A DNA stretch of 64,000 bases, from the NCBI GenBank assembly GCA_018242665.1, contig JAFEBL010000002.1:62001-126000 (forward strand), in the 5' to 3' direction. Both the position numbers and the translations under genes were made by a program. Positions 1 through 8,735 of the stretch are shown here, in pieces (the first letter of the stretch is position 1; each line of letters begins with the position of its first letter). The notes beneath the pieces are model-generated. The model saw only the letters and a list, made by a program, of their open reading frames with translations, was not told the origin of the DNA and ran no database searches. This stretch comes from Nitrospira sp. Its GTDB lineage: Bacteria > Nitrospirota > Nitrospiria > Nitrospirales > Nitrospiraceae.

Positions 1-265
1 CCATTTCGAGCCTCAGGTCGTGTACTTGCGCATTGGGCACCAGGATGGTGGTCCCGCCGTTGGTGGTCTCATAGGGCACCTTCGCGTCTTTCAGCTTATC
101 GATAATGCCTGAGGCATCATCGACCGCCAAATTGGCAAACAGCACCTGCATGTCCGGCTGCTGGGTCCACAACGTCACCGCCACTAGTCCGGCGATGGAG
201 CCGGCGAGGGCGAGCAGGATGATGAGGCGCTGATTGATCGTGAAGTGGGCGAATTTTGAGAACAT
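1..265 (-). CDS. fliF: Flagellar MS-ring protein FliF, N-terminal part (cut by window edge)
   Basis: FliF forms the MS ring, the inner-membrane base of the flagellar basal body. Only the first 88 residues are visible because the gene runs off the left edge. From the ATG at 265 there is a short cytoplasmic start, a hydrophobic segment at about residues 13-33 (IILLALAGSIAGLVAVTLW), and then the periplasmic beginning usual in FliF (MQVLFANL, PNAQVHDL). It follows fliE in the order flgB-flgC-fliE-fliF, a common flagellar gene order, which supports the call. The truncation comes from the window edge and is not a mutation. Confidence 0.9.
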   Translation of the reverse strand, partial: MFSKFAHFTINQRLIILLALAGSIAGLVAVTLWTQQPDMQVLFANLAVDDASGIIDKLKDAKVPYETTNGGTTILVPNAQVHDLRLEM

Positions 266-373
266 ACGCGACGGGATCCTTTATGCGTCCAATTCGAGGG
301 TGACTGCCGATGGCCCCTCGATGTCCTGAGTCAGCCACGCCGGCAGCACGGCATCCAGGGATGATGCCGCCCG

Positions 374-676
374 CTAAATCTGCATGCGCTGGATTTCTTC
401 GTACGCCGTCACCAGCTTGTTCCGCACCTGCATCATGAGCTGAAATGACGCGTCGGCCTGTTGCAGGGCCACCATTGCCTGGTGAATGTTGGTGCTCTGA
501 CCGGTCACGAGCGCATCGACGGCCTGGCTCGCTCCCGTTTGCGCATCGTTGATATGCCCGATGGCCTCTTGCAACGAATCGACGAAATTCGCGCCCCCGG
601 CTTGCCCGGACTCCTTGATTTCCGGAATCTCGATCGGATGCGGCTGATTTGCCCCGACGATCCGCAAGTCAGTCAT
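374..676 (-). CDS. fliE: Flagellar hook-basal body protein FliE
   Basis: FliE joins the MS ring to the proximal rod of the flagellum. The product is 100 residues, the usual family size. The C-terminal half carries the helical segment typical of FliE (QAMVALQQADASFQLMMQVR, then NKLVTAYEEIQRMQI at the end). The ATG at 676 is chosen because it lies 2 bases after the flgC stop; an upstream start at 709 would overlap flgC by 31 bases and adds 11 residues that do not look like FliE. It is translated from the flgBC-fliEF operon. Confidence 0.93.
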   Translation of the reverse strand: MTDLRIVGANQPHPIEIPEIKESGQAGGANFVDSLQEAIGHINDAQTGASQAVDALVTGQSTNIHQAMVALQQADASFQLMMQVRNKLVTAYEEIQRMQI

Positions 677-678
677 GA

Positions 679-1128
679 TTATCTCCCGATCTCCAACGCC
701 CGGCTCCACATGGTACGGGACGCATTGACCGCCTGGACATTGGCTTCATACGCGCGCGATGCACCGATCATGTTCACCATCTCCTCCATGACATTCACGT
801 TGGGCATGGTGACGAACCCTTTTTTGTCGGCATCGGGATGGCGCGGATCGTAGACCTTCTGGCCCGGCTTCTGATCTTCGATGACTCGAGTCACCTTCAC
901 GCCGTCGAGGGCATGTTTCCCCGCCCCCGTTGAGACCTGCGTGAAGGCGCGTTGGAACGCGGAGGACACTGGCGCGGCCTGAAAAACAACATCCCGACGC
1001 TTATAGGGGCCGCCGGTACTCGTTTTTGTGGATTGCGCATTGGCCAGGTTGCTGGCAATGACATTCATGCGATGGCGATGCGCATCAAGCGCCGACACCG
1101 AAACCGCGAGGCTATCTGTTAAGTCCAT
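679..1128 (-). CDS. flgC: Flagellar basal-body rod protein FlgC
   Basis: FlgC is a proximal rod component of the flagellar basal body. The 149-residue product has the N-terminal rod signature (ALDAHRHRMNVIASNLANAQ, about residues 13-32) and the C-terminal rod/hook motif (MVNMIGASRAYEANVQA), both needed for rod-protein packing. Length matches the family. It lies 59 bp after flgB and 2 bp before fliE. Expression is probably from the sigma-54-type promoter in front of flgB. Confidence 0.95.
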   Translation of the reverse strand: MDLTDSLAVSVSALDAHRHRMNVIASNLANAQSTKTSTGGPYKRRDVVFQAAPVSSAFQRAFTQVSTGAGKHALDGVKVTRVIEDQKPGQKVYDPRHPDADKKGFVTMPNVNVMEEMVNMIGASRAYEANVQAVNASRTMWSRALEIGR

Positions 1129-1187
1129 GTCGTACCTCTTTTCTCCTTCAGTTCATGCTGGGACGTGGCGTTGACAGACGAGTGGCA

Positions 1188-1595
1188 CTATCGCCCTTCA
1201 CGGATCGCACTGAGCAACTGACGGTAGCGCATGCTGATGATCGTCGCGGCCGTGTTGTAATGCTTGGCGTTGTCGGACATCTTGGCCATTTCCAGCTCGA
1301 TGTTGACCGAGTTGGCATCGAGCGGCAGATCACCGGCCGGTACCTCTTCGAGCCGCCCCGTCACGCGTTGAAACCCATTGCCCTTGGGGCCGATGTGATG
1401 CTGGTGCGTGGACACCAGGGTGATGGGCAACTTGCCCTGCTGCGCGTTCGCTAGCGCCTGCCCGAAATTCAAATCTGTGGCGCGATACTTGGGCGTTTCT
1501 TCGTTGGCGATATTGGCGGCAATCACCTGCTGGCGTGCGCCACGCAAGTCCAACGACCGTTCCAGCAGCTGCATGGTTCGATCAAAGATGGTCAT
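1188..1595 (-). CDS. flgB: Flagellar basal-body rod protein FlgB
   Basis: FlgB is a proximal rod protein of the flagellar basal body. The product is 135 residues with the N-terminal rod motif (ARQQVIAANIANEETPKYRA, about residues 20-39) and the C-terminal segment (AKHYNTAATIISMRYRQLLSA). The ATG at 1595 has GGAGAGCAG just upstream. It is the first gene of the flgB-flgC-fliE-fliF group. A -24/-12 sigma-54 promoter match ends 35 bp before the start, and a sigma-54 activator gene lies immediately upstream on the same strand, so two-component control is likely. Confidence 0.95.
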   Translation of the reverse strand: MTIFDRTMQLLERSLDLRGARQQVIAANIANEETPKYRATDLNFGQALANAQQGKLPITLVSTHQHHIGPKGNGFQRVTGRLEEVPAGDLPLDANSVNIELEMAKMSDNAKHYNTAATIISMRYRQLLSAIREGR

Positions 1596-1630
1596 GGTCT
1601 GCTCTCCTCAGAAAATTCTGCCCACCAATG

Positions 1631-1646
1631 TGCAATCTATGTACCC
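1631..1646 (-). promoter_or_regulatory. Sigma-54 (-24/-12) promoter for flgB-flgC-fliE-fliF
   Basis: Read on the minus strand, the site is GGGTACATAGATTGCA. This fits TGGCAC-N5-TTGCW with the invariant GG and GC dinucleotides exactly 10 bases apart and only two mismatches. It would start transcription about 25 bases before the flgB ATG, leaving room for the GGAGAG ribosome site. The neighbouring gene is a GAFTGA-type sigma-54 activator. The match is seen in the sequence; its activity is inferred. Confidence 0.72.
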
Positions 1647-1708
1647 CGTCACACTCGTAGGAAAACGGCTGTGTCCGCGCGCTCGGCTGCAGAGGCTCTG
1701 ATTCTGAT

Positions 1709-1745
1709 AGTCGGCAAAAATGGCGACTGTGGGAAAAAATTTCCC
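1709..1745. promoter_or_regulatory. Candidate upstream activator sites (dyads) for the flgB promoter
   Basis: Two inverted repeats lie 63-99 bases upstream of the -24 element. AGTCG-N10-CGACT is at 1709-1728, and a perfect GGGAAA-N3-TTTCCC is at 1731-1745. Enhancer sites for NtrC-family activators commonly sit at about this distance. The second dyad begins 20 bases after the stop of the activator gene, so a role in 3' end formation of that gene is an alternative, although no terminal T-run follows. Confidence 0.35.
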
Positions 1746-1765
1746 GGTACTGAGGGGGCAATCCC

Positions 1766-3184
1766 TTAGGACTTTTCCGTCTCGACCTGGTCTCCTCTGT
1801 CCCGATATTCCCGCAATTTATTTCGTAACGTGCGGATACTGATGCCCAATTCTTTCGCCGCGTGTGTGCGGTTGTCTTTTACCCGCGCCAGGGTCTTGAA
1901 GATCAGATCCCGCTCCATCTCCCAGAGTGAGCCGTGCGCCGAGGGCGCGACCAGGGATTCGATCGTGTCCACTTCCCGCACGGGAACCATCCCGTCGCCC
2001 GGCATGAGGTGATCAACGTCAACCGCCCCGCCGGCCGCCACTAAAATGGCGCGTTCCATGACGTTTTCGAGTTCACGAACATTTCCCTTCCAGGTGCGCG
2101 CTTGCAGGTCGGCGATCGCGCGATCCGACAGCGTGGGCGCCGCCAGGCCGTTGCGTTGGGCAGAAGACCGCAGAAAGTGTCGGGCCAGCAGCGGGATATC
2201 CCCCGATCGTTCCCGAAGGGGCGGGACCGTGACCGGAAACACGTTCAACCGATAAAACAGATCCTCCCGGAATCGGCCCTGTGTCACTTCGTGATAGAGC
2301 GAACGGTTCGTCGTGGCGATGACGCGAATGTTCACCGGCACCGGTTCACGCCCGCCGATGCGGTCCACTTCACGTTCCTGGAGCACGCGCAACAATTTGG
2401 CCTGCAACCCTAGGTTCATTTCACTGATCTCGTCAAGAAACAACGTGCCCGTATGGGCCATTTCGAACTTCCCCAGTTTCTTCTGGAGGGCACCCGTGAA
2501 GGCTCCACGCTCGTGGCCGAAGAGCTCGCTCTCCAACAGACTGTCCGGAAGAGCGGCACAATTGAGCGCGACAAACGGGCGGTGCGCGCGGGGACTGCGG
2601 GCATGGATATAGCGCGCCAGCAATTCTTTCCCTGTGCCGCTCTCGCCGCTGATCAGGACCGTGGCCTGGCTGGCCGCCACGCCTTCGAGCGTGGTGAGCA
2701 GGCGAATCATGCCAGGGTCTTGCGTGAGGATCGCCCGGGCTTCGGCCGCTGTCGGCGACTCGTGTTCATCCAATGCGGTGGTGGCCTGCAGGTTCAGGAT
2801 GACACGTTCCAGAAGGTCGGTCGAAAAGGGTTTGAGAATATAGTCGTTCGCCCCGCACTTCATGGCTTCGACCGCCGTCTCCACAGTGCCGTATGCCGTC
2901 ATCAAAATAATGAACGTCTGAGGTGCCTTCTGCTTGATGGCCTTCACAAGTTCAAGCCCCGTGACCCGTGGCATCTTCAAATCTGTCACCACCAACCAGG
3001 GCTTCAGGCGTTCAACCTGTTCGATGGCGTCCGCTCCGTCGATGGCGCCTCGCACCTGGTAACCCAACCGGCGGACGGTCTCCGATAAGGCGGTGCGCAT
3101 GGACGGCTCGTCATCGACAATCAACACGGTGCGGGTTTCCTCGGAGACGGGCGACGGTTCCTGCATAGTTTGATGCACGCTCAT
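1766..3184 (-). CDS. Sigma-54-dependent response regulator, FlrC/FleR (flagellar NtrC)-like
   Basis: Two-component activator of sigma-54 transcription, probably for middle/late flagellar genes. The 472 residues comprise a receiver domain (about 18-135; acidic pair DDE near 24, phospho-acceptor Asp68 in VVTDLKMP), an AAA+ domain with Walker A GESGTGKE, the sigma-54 contact loop GAFTGA, Walker B TLFLDEI, and a C-terminal Fis-type helix-turn-helix (THAAKELGISIRTLRNKLRE). Its ATG overlaps the stop of the kinase gene (ATGA), so the pair are translationally coupled. Its position between the kinase and flgB points to FlgR/FlrC/FleR function; the exact target set is inferred. Confidence 0.9.
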   Translation of the reverse strand: MSVHQTMQEPSPVSEETRTVLIVDDEPSMRTALSETVRRLGYQVRGAIDGADAIEQVERLKPWLVVTDLKMPRVTGLELVKAIKQKAPQTFIILMTAYGTVETAVEAMKCGANDYILKPFSTDLLERVILNLQATTALDEHESPTAAEARAILTQDPGMIRLLTTLEGVAASQATVLISGESGTGKELLARYIHARSPRAHRPFVALNCAALPDSLLESELFGHERGAFTGALQKKLGKFEMAHTGTLFLDEISEMNLGLQAKLLRVLQEREVDRIGGREPVPVNIRVIATTNRSLYHEVTQGRFREDLFYRLNVFPVTVPPLRERSGDIPLLARHFLRSSAQRNGLAAPTLSDRAIADLQARTWKGNVRELENVMERAILVAAGGAVDVDHLMPGDGMVPVREVDTIESLVAPSAHGSLWEMERDLIFKTLARVKDNRTHAAKELGISIRTLRNKLREYRDRGDQVETEKS

Positions 3185-4467
3185 TCGGACATCTCCTCTT
3201 CGGTTACGGTCACAGGGTGCTCACTGACTTCCGCTTGCCTAGAGGCGGCTGCCGCGAGCGGCTGCGCAGTCGGCGCGGGATCCTCCTGCGGCAAGGTGAT
3301 GAGAAACGCGGTGCCACGCCCGGGACTACTCGTCACATCGATGCGTCCATGATGGGCCTCCACCAGGGCATGCACGATGGCCAATCCCAAGCCAGTGCCG
3401 TCATCTTTGGTGGTAAAAAACGGATCAAACACCCGCGACTGGACCTCCGGAGGAATGCCGATTCCGGTGTCGGTCACGGTGAGCTGTGCGTGGGTCTTGC
3501 CGGCGACCGGTTCGGGAACCAACGCGGCTGCGAGCGTCAGGACTCCACCCCCCGGCATTGCCTGAACCGCATTCAGCACCAGATTCAGCAATACCTGTTT
3601 CATCTTTGGGCCGTCACACCAGAGTTGCGGAACCAGCGGGTCCACCTGGCAACGGACGGTGATCGCCGCACGCGACATGGCATGGCTAGCGAGCGTCAAC
3701 ACCTCGCGCAGCAGCCGTTCCGTGTCCTGCCACCGCAGCTTCGAACAATCCGGCCTGGTGTAGGTCAAGAGATTCGATAACAGGCGATCCATCGATTTGA
3801 CCGCCATGGAAATGTGTTCGGCATAGCGTTGCACGTGCGGCTGGTCGCGCAGGTCCTTTTTCAACATGGACGCAAAGAGTTCCACGCTTCCCAGAGGATT
3901 CCGGATTTCATGCGCAATGCTGCCGACCATCTGGCCCATGGCTTCGAGACGATTGCGCCGCTGGAGACGATCTTCCAGCTGGCGGACGCGGGTGACGTCG
4001 TGAATCAGGATCAGTGTTCCGGTCGACTGTCCGGCTTCATCGGTGAGCTCGGTCTGCGTCAGCGTAATCGTGACGCCGGAGGGCAGCACCAGCGGATATT
4101 CCTCGTGATCCTTGCGGATCTCGGCCAACACCTCCGTCGCCAGGCGGCCCCGTAATGCGCTGTGACAGACACCCAACAATTGCTCGGTGGAATGGTTGCA
4201 GCGCACGACCACGTCCTGCGAGTCGGCCACGATGACACCGGTATCCAAGGACTCCAGCACAGCGGTGACGTGCGCACGCATTTCCTCGGTTTCACGAAGA
4301 TGTTCGCGAAGACTGGCATTCGTTTGGGCCAATTCCAGATCCATCTGCTGCAGCCTGGTCGTCAAGGCGTCGTATGACTGCTGCAAGACCGTGGCAGCCT
4401 GATCGAAGTCCCGGAAGGCGCGTGTCAGAAGATCGCTATTGGCTGGTTCTGCCTCACGGTCGATCAT
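3181..4467 (-). CDS. Sensor histidine kinase, FlrB/FleS-like (soluble, PAS domain)
   Basis: Predicted cytoplasmic kinase partner of the adjacent flagellar response regulator. From the ATG at 4467 the product is 428 residues: an N-terminal coiled coil (about 20-70), a PAS domain, HisKA with GSIAHEIRNPLGSVELFA, and an ATPase domain with N box (LLNLVLNAVQAMP), G1 (DTGIGIP), F box (FDPFFTT) and G2 (GTGLGLAI). No transmembrane segment is visible. The open frame extends upstream to 4857, but that part lies inside the TPR gene and looks like frame shadow. The chosen ATG overlaps the TPR stop as ATGA. Family context (FlrB/FleS/FlgS) is inferred from soluble architecture and position. Confidence 0.88.
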   Translation of the reverse strand: MIDREAEPANSDLLTRAFRDFDQAATVLQQSYDALTTRLQQMDLELAQTNASLREHLRETEEMRAHVTAVLESLDTGVIVADSQDVVVRCNHSTEQLLGVCHSALRGRLATEVLAEIRKDHEEYPLVLPSGVTITLTQTELTDEAGQSTGTLILIHDVTRVRQLEDRLQRRNRLEAMGQMVGSIAHEIRNPLGSVELFASMLKKDLRDQPHVQRYAEHISMAVKSMDRLLSNLLTYTRPDCSKLRWQDTERLLREVLTLASHAMSRAAITVRCQVDPLVPQLWCDGPKMKQVLLNLVLNAVQAMPGGGVLTLAAALVPEPVAGKTHAQLTVTDTGIGIPPEVQSRVFDPFFTTKDDGTGLGLAIVHALVEAHHGRIDVTSSPGRGTAFLITLPQEDPAPTAQPLAAAASRQAEVSEHPVTVTEEEMSE

Positions 4468-6641
4468 GGTTTCTTGCCTCCCTGCAGCGACTTCGGCTCC
4501 TGCACGTCGCTTTCCAGCACCGCCGCCAGACGCCGCACCAGGCTGTCCTGGTTCACACTGAGCGCCCGAAGCCCATTGCGGGCGAAGTCCTCCCGTTTTG
4601 CTCCTCGCGCCAGTTGCACCAGTTGGATGTGCGCCCACGCTTCCTGATCCGGTTCCAATCCAGCGATCACCGCGCGTTTGTACATGGCCAGGGCCGCGTC
4701 CGATCGATGCAACCGCGCGAGCACATCGGCATGCCGCAGCATATCTAAGGCCGGCAGTTCTTTTCCGCCCTTGTCCAGCCCGTCGTAGAAGGCGGCCGCC
4801 TCCCCGTCCTGTTTGGCTTGCGCCAATACACCGGCCAACTTCAGTTGCACGAGCCATCGATCAGGATGACGAGGATTGTGGACGAGCCACTGTCTACCGA
4901 GTTTAAGCAGTGCTCCCGTGTTGCCCTCCCCTTCAAACGACGTAAGAATGCCCCGCAAGGCCTCTGCGGCGCCCCGGCCGGTGGGAAACTGAAGCCGGTA
5001 CCGTTCGAATACGGCACGGGCTGCGCGCATGTCTTTTTGCTCTAAATAGCTGTAGGCCAGGCCCATCAATGCCGTTTCCTGAAACGCCTCTGCTTTGGGA
5101 TCTCTGATGACCGATTGAAACAGACGCGCCGCCTCAACGGGAAAGCCCAGCCGGCGATGAGCTTCTGCGATCTTGAGCAACAGTTCCGTGCCGGCATACA
5201 ACCGGTCGGCAAAGGGGCCGTGGCGATGAAACAGATTAATGAGTTCAAAATCATCCCCCGCGGTCAGGGCCGTTTCGAGTCGGGAGCGAAGAAACTTGAC
5301 CACCTGCGCCCCGCTTTTTTCCGGCCAGGGATCATTCTCGAATTTTCCTGTGCGTTTGACGACCTGCTCATACGCCCGCAACGCGTCCTCTCGTTTGCCT
5401 GCCCGCTCCAAGGCTTCTCCGAGGTGATACATGGCTTCGCTGCCGACCGTCGAATCTTCATAGGTTTTGGCACTCTCTTCAAACACTTGCCGCGGGCTCA
5501 TCATCTCGCCGGGCTTCATCGGAATGTTCGCCACATGCGCCGAAACGGTGTGTCGTAGATTCACCTCTTCCCCCTCCGGCTCGAGATGCTCCTGCACGTC
5601 GGCATACCGCACGCGGGCCATGGCGGCCGTCGGCGCGTTCGGATATTGGCTCAACAACGCTGCGTAAAAAATGCTGGATTCAGCCCATCGGCCGGCGTCC
5701 CGATAGCTGTCAGCCAGATAGGTCAAAACGAATGGGGTCTCTGGACGCGACGGGTAGAGATTGTAGAAATGCAGTAGCTGCTCCCGCACGACCGGCCCGC
5801 GTCGGGCCTCGTCGGCCGTATCGGCATAGCGCAGGAGCGCGAAAGGATCCCGACGAAGCGCGGCCGGCCATCGACTGTTGATACTGTCGAAGAGCGCATC
5901 CGCGTCTTTGGTCCGTGCCAGTCGATAGAGACTGTGCGCTTGTCCCAACGAGGCAGACACCAACAGCGTGGGGTCGACGGTGCGCTTGATGACGTGATCA
6001 AATGTTTGGACGCTGTCCTTCCAATTTTTGAACCCGCGCTGGACATAGGCCAAGCCGAGCATGGCACGATTGGCGTCGTAGGAATCTCGCTCCGCCAGGC
6101 TGAGGGCATGCTGATACGCAATTTGTGCTTCCTGGAACCAGCCTGCGACACGGTAGACATCGCCGATACGCCACGCTGCGCGTTTGGCATTCGTACCATG
6201 GGACTCTTCCCTCATCAGGGTCTTGTACTGATCGATGATGTCCAGGGGCCTCACATCTTGATCGCCGCCCCTCAACGTGCTTTCCGCTAGAAACGCTTGA
6301 ATCGAGGATTTCAACCGGCTGTCGGCATGCTCGTTGAGCATGCTGTGGAAATGCAGTCTGGCTTCGAGAAATTGCCCCTGCTTGAACAGCGTCACTCCCC
6401 GCTCGAACTGGCTCCATTCCGGGGCATCTTTCAGGCGTTCAAAACGGGGCCCTGGATCAGGCAGTGTACCGCGAACCAATTCGGAGGGCTCAGGCATCAT
6501 GGCTGGGAGTTCTTGACGCATGGATGCGAGACCGGCGAGCGCCGAAGGAGGGCAAACCCAGAGAATCGTGCAGAGCAAGACAAGCCAAGCCCACGCTGCG
6601 TGGGTTTGAGTCTGTTGAGGTCTGGGACATAGACGTCGCAC
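4464..6641 (-). CDS. Exported TPR-repeat protein, first gene of the kinase/regulator operon
   Basis: A 725-residue protein with a hydrophobic signal segment (AWAWLVLLCTILWVCPPSALA, near the N terminus) followed by many tetratricopeptide-like helical pairs such as GVTLFKQGQFLEARLHFHSM and YHLGEALERAGKREDALRAY. TPR arrays act as protein-binding scaffolds, so a periplasmic or envelope role linked to flagellar assembly or sensing is plausible but not shown. Its stop overlaps the kinase start (ATGA). The start is uncertain: GTG at 6641 or TTG at 6650 both give the signal sequence and neither has a good ribosome site. Confidence 0.82.
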   Translation of the reverse strand: MRRLCPRPQQTQTHAAWAWLVLLCTILWVCPPSALAGLASMRQELPAMMPEPSELVRGTLPDPGPRFERLKDAPEWSQFERGVTLFKQGQFLEARLHFHSMLNEHADSRLKSSIQAFLAESTLRGGDQDVRPLDIIDQYKTLMREESHGTNAKRAAWRIGDVYRVAGWFQEAQIAYQHALSLAERDSYDANRAMLGLAYVQRGFKNWKDSVQTFDHVIKRTVDPTLLVSASLGQAHSLYRLARTKDADALFDSINSRWPAALRRDPFALLRYADTADEARRGPVVREQLLHFYNLYPSRPETPFVLTYLADSYRDAGRWAESSIFYAALLSQYPNAPTAAMARVRYADVQEHLEPEGEEVNLRHTVSAHVANIPMKPGEMMSPRQVFEESAKTYEDSTVGSEAMYHLGEALERAGKREDALRAYEQVVKRTGKFENDPWPEKSGAQVVKFLRSRLETALTAGDDFELINLFHRHGPFADRLYAGTELLLKIAEAHRRLGFPVEAARLFQSVIRDPKAEAFQETALMGLAYSYLEQKDMRAARAVFERYRLQFPTGRGAAEALRGILTSFEGEGNTGALLKLGRQWLVHNPRHPDRWLVQLKLAGVLAQAKQDGEAAAFYDGLDKGGKELPALDMLRHADVLARLHRSDAALAMYKRAVIAGLEPDQEAWAHIQLVQLARGAKREDFARNGLRALSVNQDSLVRRLAAVLESDVQEPKSLQGGKKP

Positions 6642-6653
6642 AGGAGCCAAAAC

Positions 6654-6669
6654 AGCAAGTCCTGTGCCC
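6654..6669 (-). promoter_or_regulatory. Sigma-54-type -24/-12 match upstream of the TPR-kinase-regulator operon
   Basis: On the minus strand the site is GGGCACAGGACTTGCT, which differs from TGGCAC-N5-TTGCW only at the first base. Transcription would begin near 6643. That puts it at or downstream of the two best start codons (6650, 6641), so either the transcript is nearly leaderless, the true start lies further in, or the match is fortuitous. A GTCA-N6-TGAC dyad at 6775-6788 could be an activator site. Confidence 0.42.
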
Positions 6670-6819
6670 CTACGGCTGCGATGGAAATCCAGAGGCGGCT
6701 TGAGGATTTAGACGGCCACTGGTGATGCCTGATCCAGGGTCGTCAAAAATCCCAACAGGCGAATACGGGAGTCGGTCAAAAAAATGACGTGGGTGTGAGA
6801 ACTGTCGCAGTCGTCCGGC

Positions 6820-8235
6820 TTAGTTTTGGATGGAGTAGCCGTGGCTCTTGGGGTCGAATCCCTTTCGCTTCAACTTTTCCACGAGGGTGGTTCTGTTCAC
6901 TTGAAGTAACTGTGCTGCTCGACTGGTAATGCCGTTGGCCTTTCGCAGCGCCTCCCCGATCAACCGATTCTCGTAATGCTCCAGTTCCTTTGTGAGGTTG
7001 ATGCCGTCCTCGGAGAACCGGATAAATTGCTCAGGCGACTCGACCGTCTTCCCGCCGGCAGATTTCGCCGTGCGCTCCGGCAGATCAGCCAAGGTCAACA
7101 TGCCCCGTTTTTTCAACACGCACAGGCGTTCAACCATGTTTTCAAGCTCACGGATGTTGCCCGGCCACTCCTCTTCTGTCATGCGCGCCAAGGCCTCCGG
7201 CTCCATGCCGAGAATCTCCGTACGCCGCAGCTGATTGAACTGAGCGATGAAATGGCTGACCAGGAGCGGGATATCGCTGCGTCGCTCACGCAATGGGGGA
7301 ATGTGGATGGGAATCACATGTAAGCGATAGTACAGGTCTTGCCGGAATCGTCGTTCTTGAACGGCTTGGGCCAGGTCCTGATTGGTGGCCGCAATGATGC
7401 GGACATCCACGTTGATGGTTCTGGTGCCGCCGACACGTTCAAAGCAGCGCTCTTGCAACACGCGCAGCAGTTTTACTTGCAACGGCAGGCTCATTTCGCC
7501 AACTTCATCTAAGAAGATGGTGCCGCCATGGGCGAGTTCGAATCGGCCCAGCCGCGTGTGTGCGGCACCGGTGAACGCTCCCTTTTCATGCCCGAACAAT
7601 TCCGACTCCAGCAGGGTTTCGGGAATCGCTCCACAATTGACCGGCACCAACGGCCGTTCCCGGCGCATGCTATTGAAGTGCAACATGCGGGCAATCAATT
7701 CCTTACCTGTGCCGCTCTCGCCTTCGATGAGCACAGTGCTGTCGCTGTCCGCGACCTTCTCCACGAAATCCAACACCATACGCATCGGCGCGCTGCTGCC
7801 CACCAGATGCTCGAGGCGGTACTGATCCCGCACGGCCTTCCGGAGGAGATGATTTTCCTGTTTGAGCTTGTACACATCCAACGCTTTGCGCACGACGACC
7901 GTCACGGTGTCGGGCTCAAACGGCTTGGTAATGAAGTCAAACGCGCCGGCCTTCATGGCGCGCACGGCATAATCGATGGTGCCGTATCCGGTCATGACAA
8001 TCGCGATGATCTTGGAATCGATTTTGGAGATCCGATCGATGGTTTCCAGCCCGTCAATCCCGGGCATTTGGAGGTCGGTCAGGACCACATGTACGGGCTG
8101 GTCTTTGACGGCGTCCACCCCTTCCAGGCCACTCGACATGACCGTCACCTGATGACCTTCAGCCGTCAGAGTCTCCGCCAGAAGCTGGCGCACCGCAGGG
8201 TCATCATCGATCACGAGAATGTGTGATTGCAGCAT
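6820..8235 (-). CDS. Sigma-54-dependent response regulator with FleQ/FlrA-like DNA-binding domain
   Basis: A 471-residue NtrC-family activator: receiver domain (HILVIDDDPAVRQ; phospho-acceptor Asp in VLTDLQMPG), AAA+ domain with GESGTGKE, GAFTGA and TIFLDEVGEM, and a C-terminal Fis-type helix-turn-helix (SRAAQLLQVNRTTLVEKLKR). The RTTLVEKL recognition helix resembles that of FleQ/FlrA, the flagellar master activators, but the receiver here keeps the normal acidic residues. ATG at 8235 is preferred over 8304 because the receiver begins there. No kinase gene adjoins it, so its input is unknown. A weak sigma-70-like pair (TTGAAT-N17-TAAGCT, 8340-8368) lies upstream. Confidence 0.9.
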   Translation of the reverse strand: MLQSHILVIDDDPAVRQLLAETLTAEGHQVTVMSSGLEGVDAVKDQPVHVVLTDLQMPGIDGLETIDRISKIDSKIIAIVMTGYGTIDYAVRAMKAGAFDFITKPFEPDTVTVVVRKALDVYKLKQENHLLRKAVRDQYRLEHLVGSSAPMRMVLDFVEKVADSDSTVLIEGESGTGKELIARMLHFNSMRRERPLVPVNCGAIPETLLESELFGHEKGAFTGAAHTRLGRFELAHGGTIFLDEVGEMSLPLQVKLLRVLQERCFERVGGTRTINVDVRIIAATNQDLAQAVQERRFRQDLYYRLHVIPIHIPPLRERRSDIPLLVSHFIAQFNQLRRTEILGMEPEALARMTEEEWPGNIRELENMVERLCVLKKRGMLTLADLPERTAKSAGGKTVESPEQFIRFSEDGINLTKELEHYENRLIGEALRKANGITSRAAQLLQVNRTTLVEKLKRKGFDPKSHGYSIQN

Positions 8236-8443
8236 ACAATGCGCTCCTCTCTGGAAGTCGGGACGTCGAAGTGGACCGGAGGCAGTATGAAACATTCTGC
8301 CCACCCTCGCCGGCGCACCGTCAGAACGTGCCTTGGTTGAGCTTATTGGGAATTGGGACTTTATTCAAGTAAAAGTGGACTGCCGGGGAAATTTGCATCG
8401 CAGCCGGACAGACAAATACCTACAACGATACGGCCCGCGCATC

Positions 8444-8472
8444 TTGACAGTCCGGTACAAGACAGGTAGGGT
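8444..8472 (+). promoter_or_regulatory. Sigma-70 promoter for tRNA-Thr
   Basis: A consensus TTGACA at 8444-8449 is followed after exactly 17 bases by TAGGGT at 8467-8472. GC-rich discriminator-side sequence follows. The start point would be near 8479, leaving a leader of about 48 bases before the tRNA. Confidence 0.62.
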
Positions 8473-8526
8473 GCCAGGCTCTCCACTATCATGTTGTAGT
8501 CCGGTATTTCTGAAATCACGCACAGG

Positions 8527-8602
8527 GCTGGCGTAGCTCAATTGGCAGAGCAGCGGTTTTGTAAACCGCCGGTTGGGGGTTCGATTCCTCTCGCCAGCTC
8601 CA
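8527..8602 (+). tRNA. tRNA-Thr (anticodon TGT)
   Basis: A 76-base cloverleaf. The acceptor stem GCTGGCG pairs with CGCCAGC, followed by discriminator T and an encoded CCA. The D arm is GCTCAATTGGCAGAGC. The anticodon stem GCGGT/ACCGC encloses loop TTTGTAA (anticodon TGT, reading ACA and other threonine codons). The T loop is TTCGATT. All stems pair fully. Confidence 0.97.
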
Positions 8603-8735
8603 TCCCCGCCATAGTTGTTGGGTTCTGCCGCAGCGCACTCTCCGCTGTCGTTCCGCATTATCTATCATCAGCCTCAATTGCCTCCGTCTCCTGGTCAGCC
8701 GCCCTTCCCCCCAAAGTACTAGCAATTCCGGGGAC

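Noticed and set aside
4468-4857. Upstream extension of the flagellar kinase gene
   Set aside because: Arg/Gly-rich shadow of the TPR gene; the ATG at 4467 overlaps the TPR stop and starts a sensible protein.
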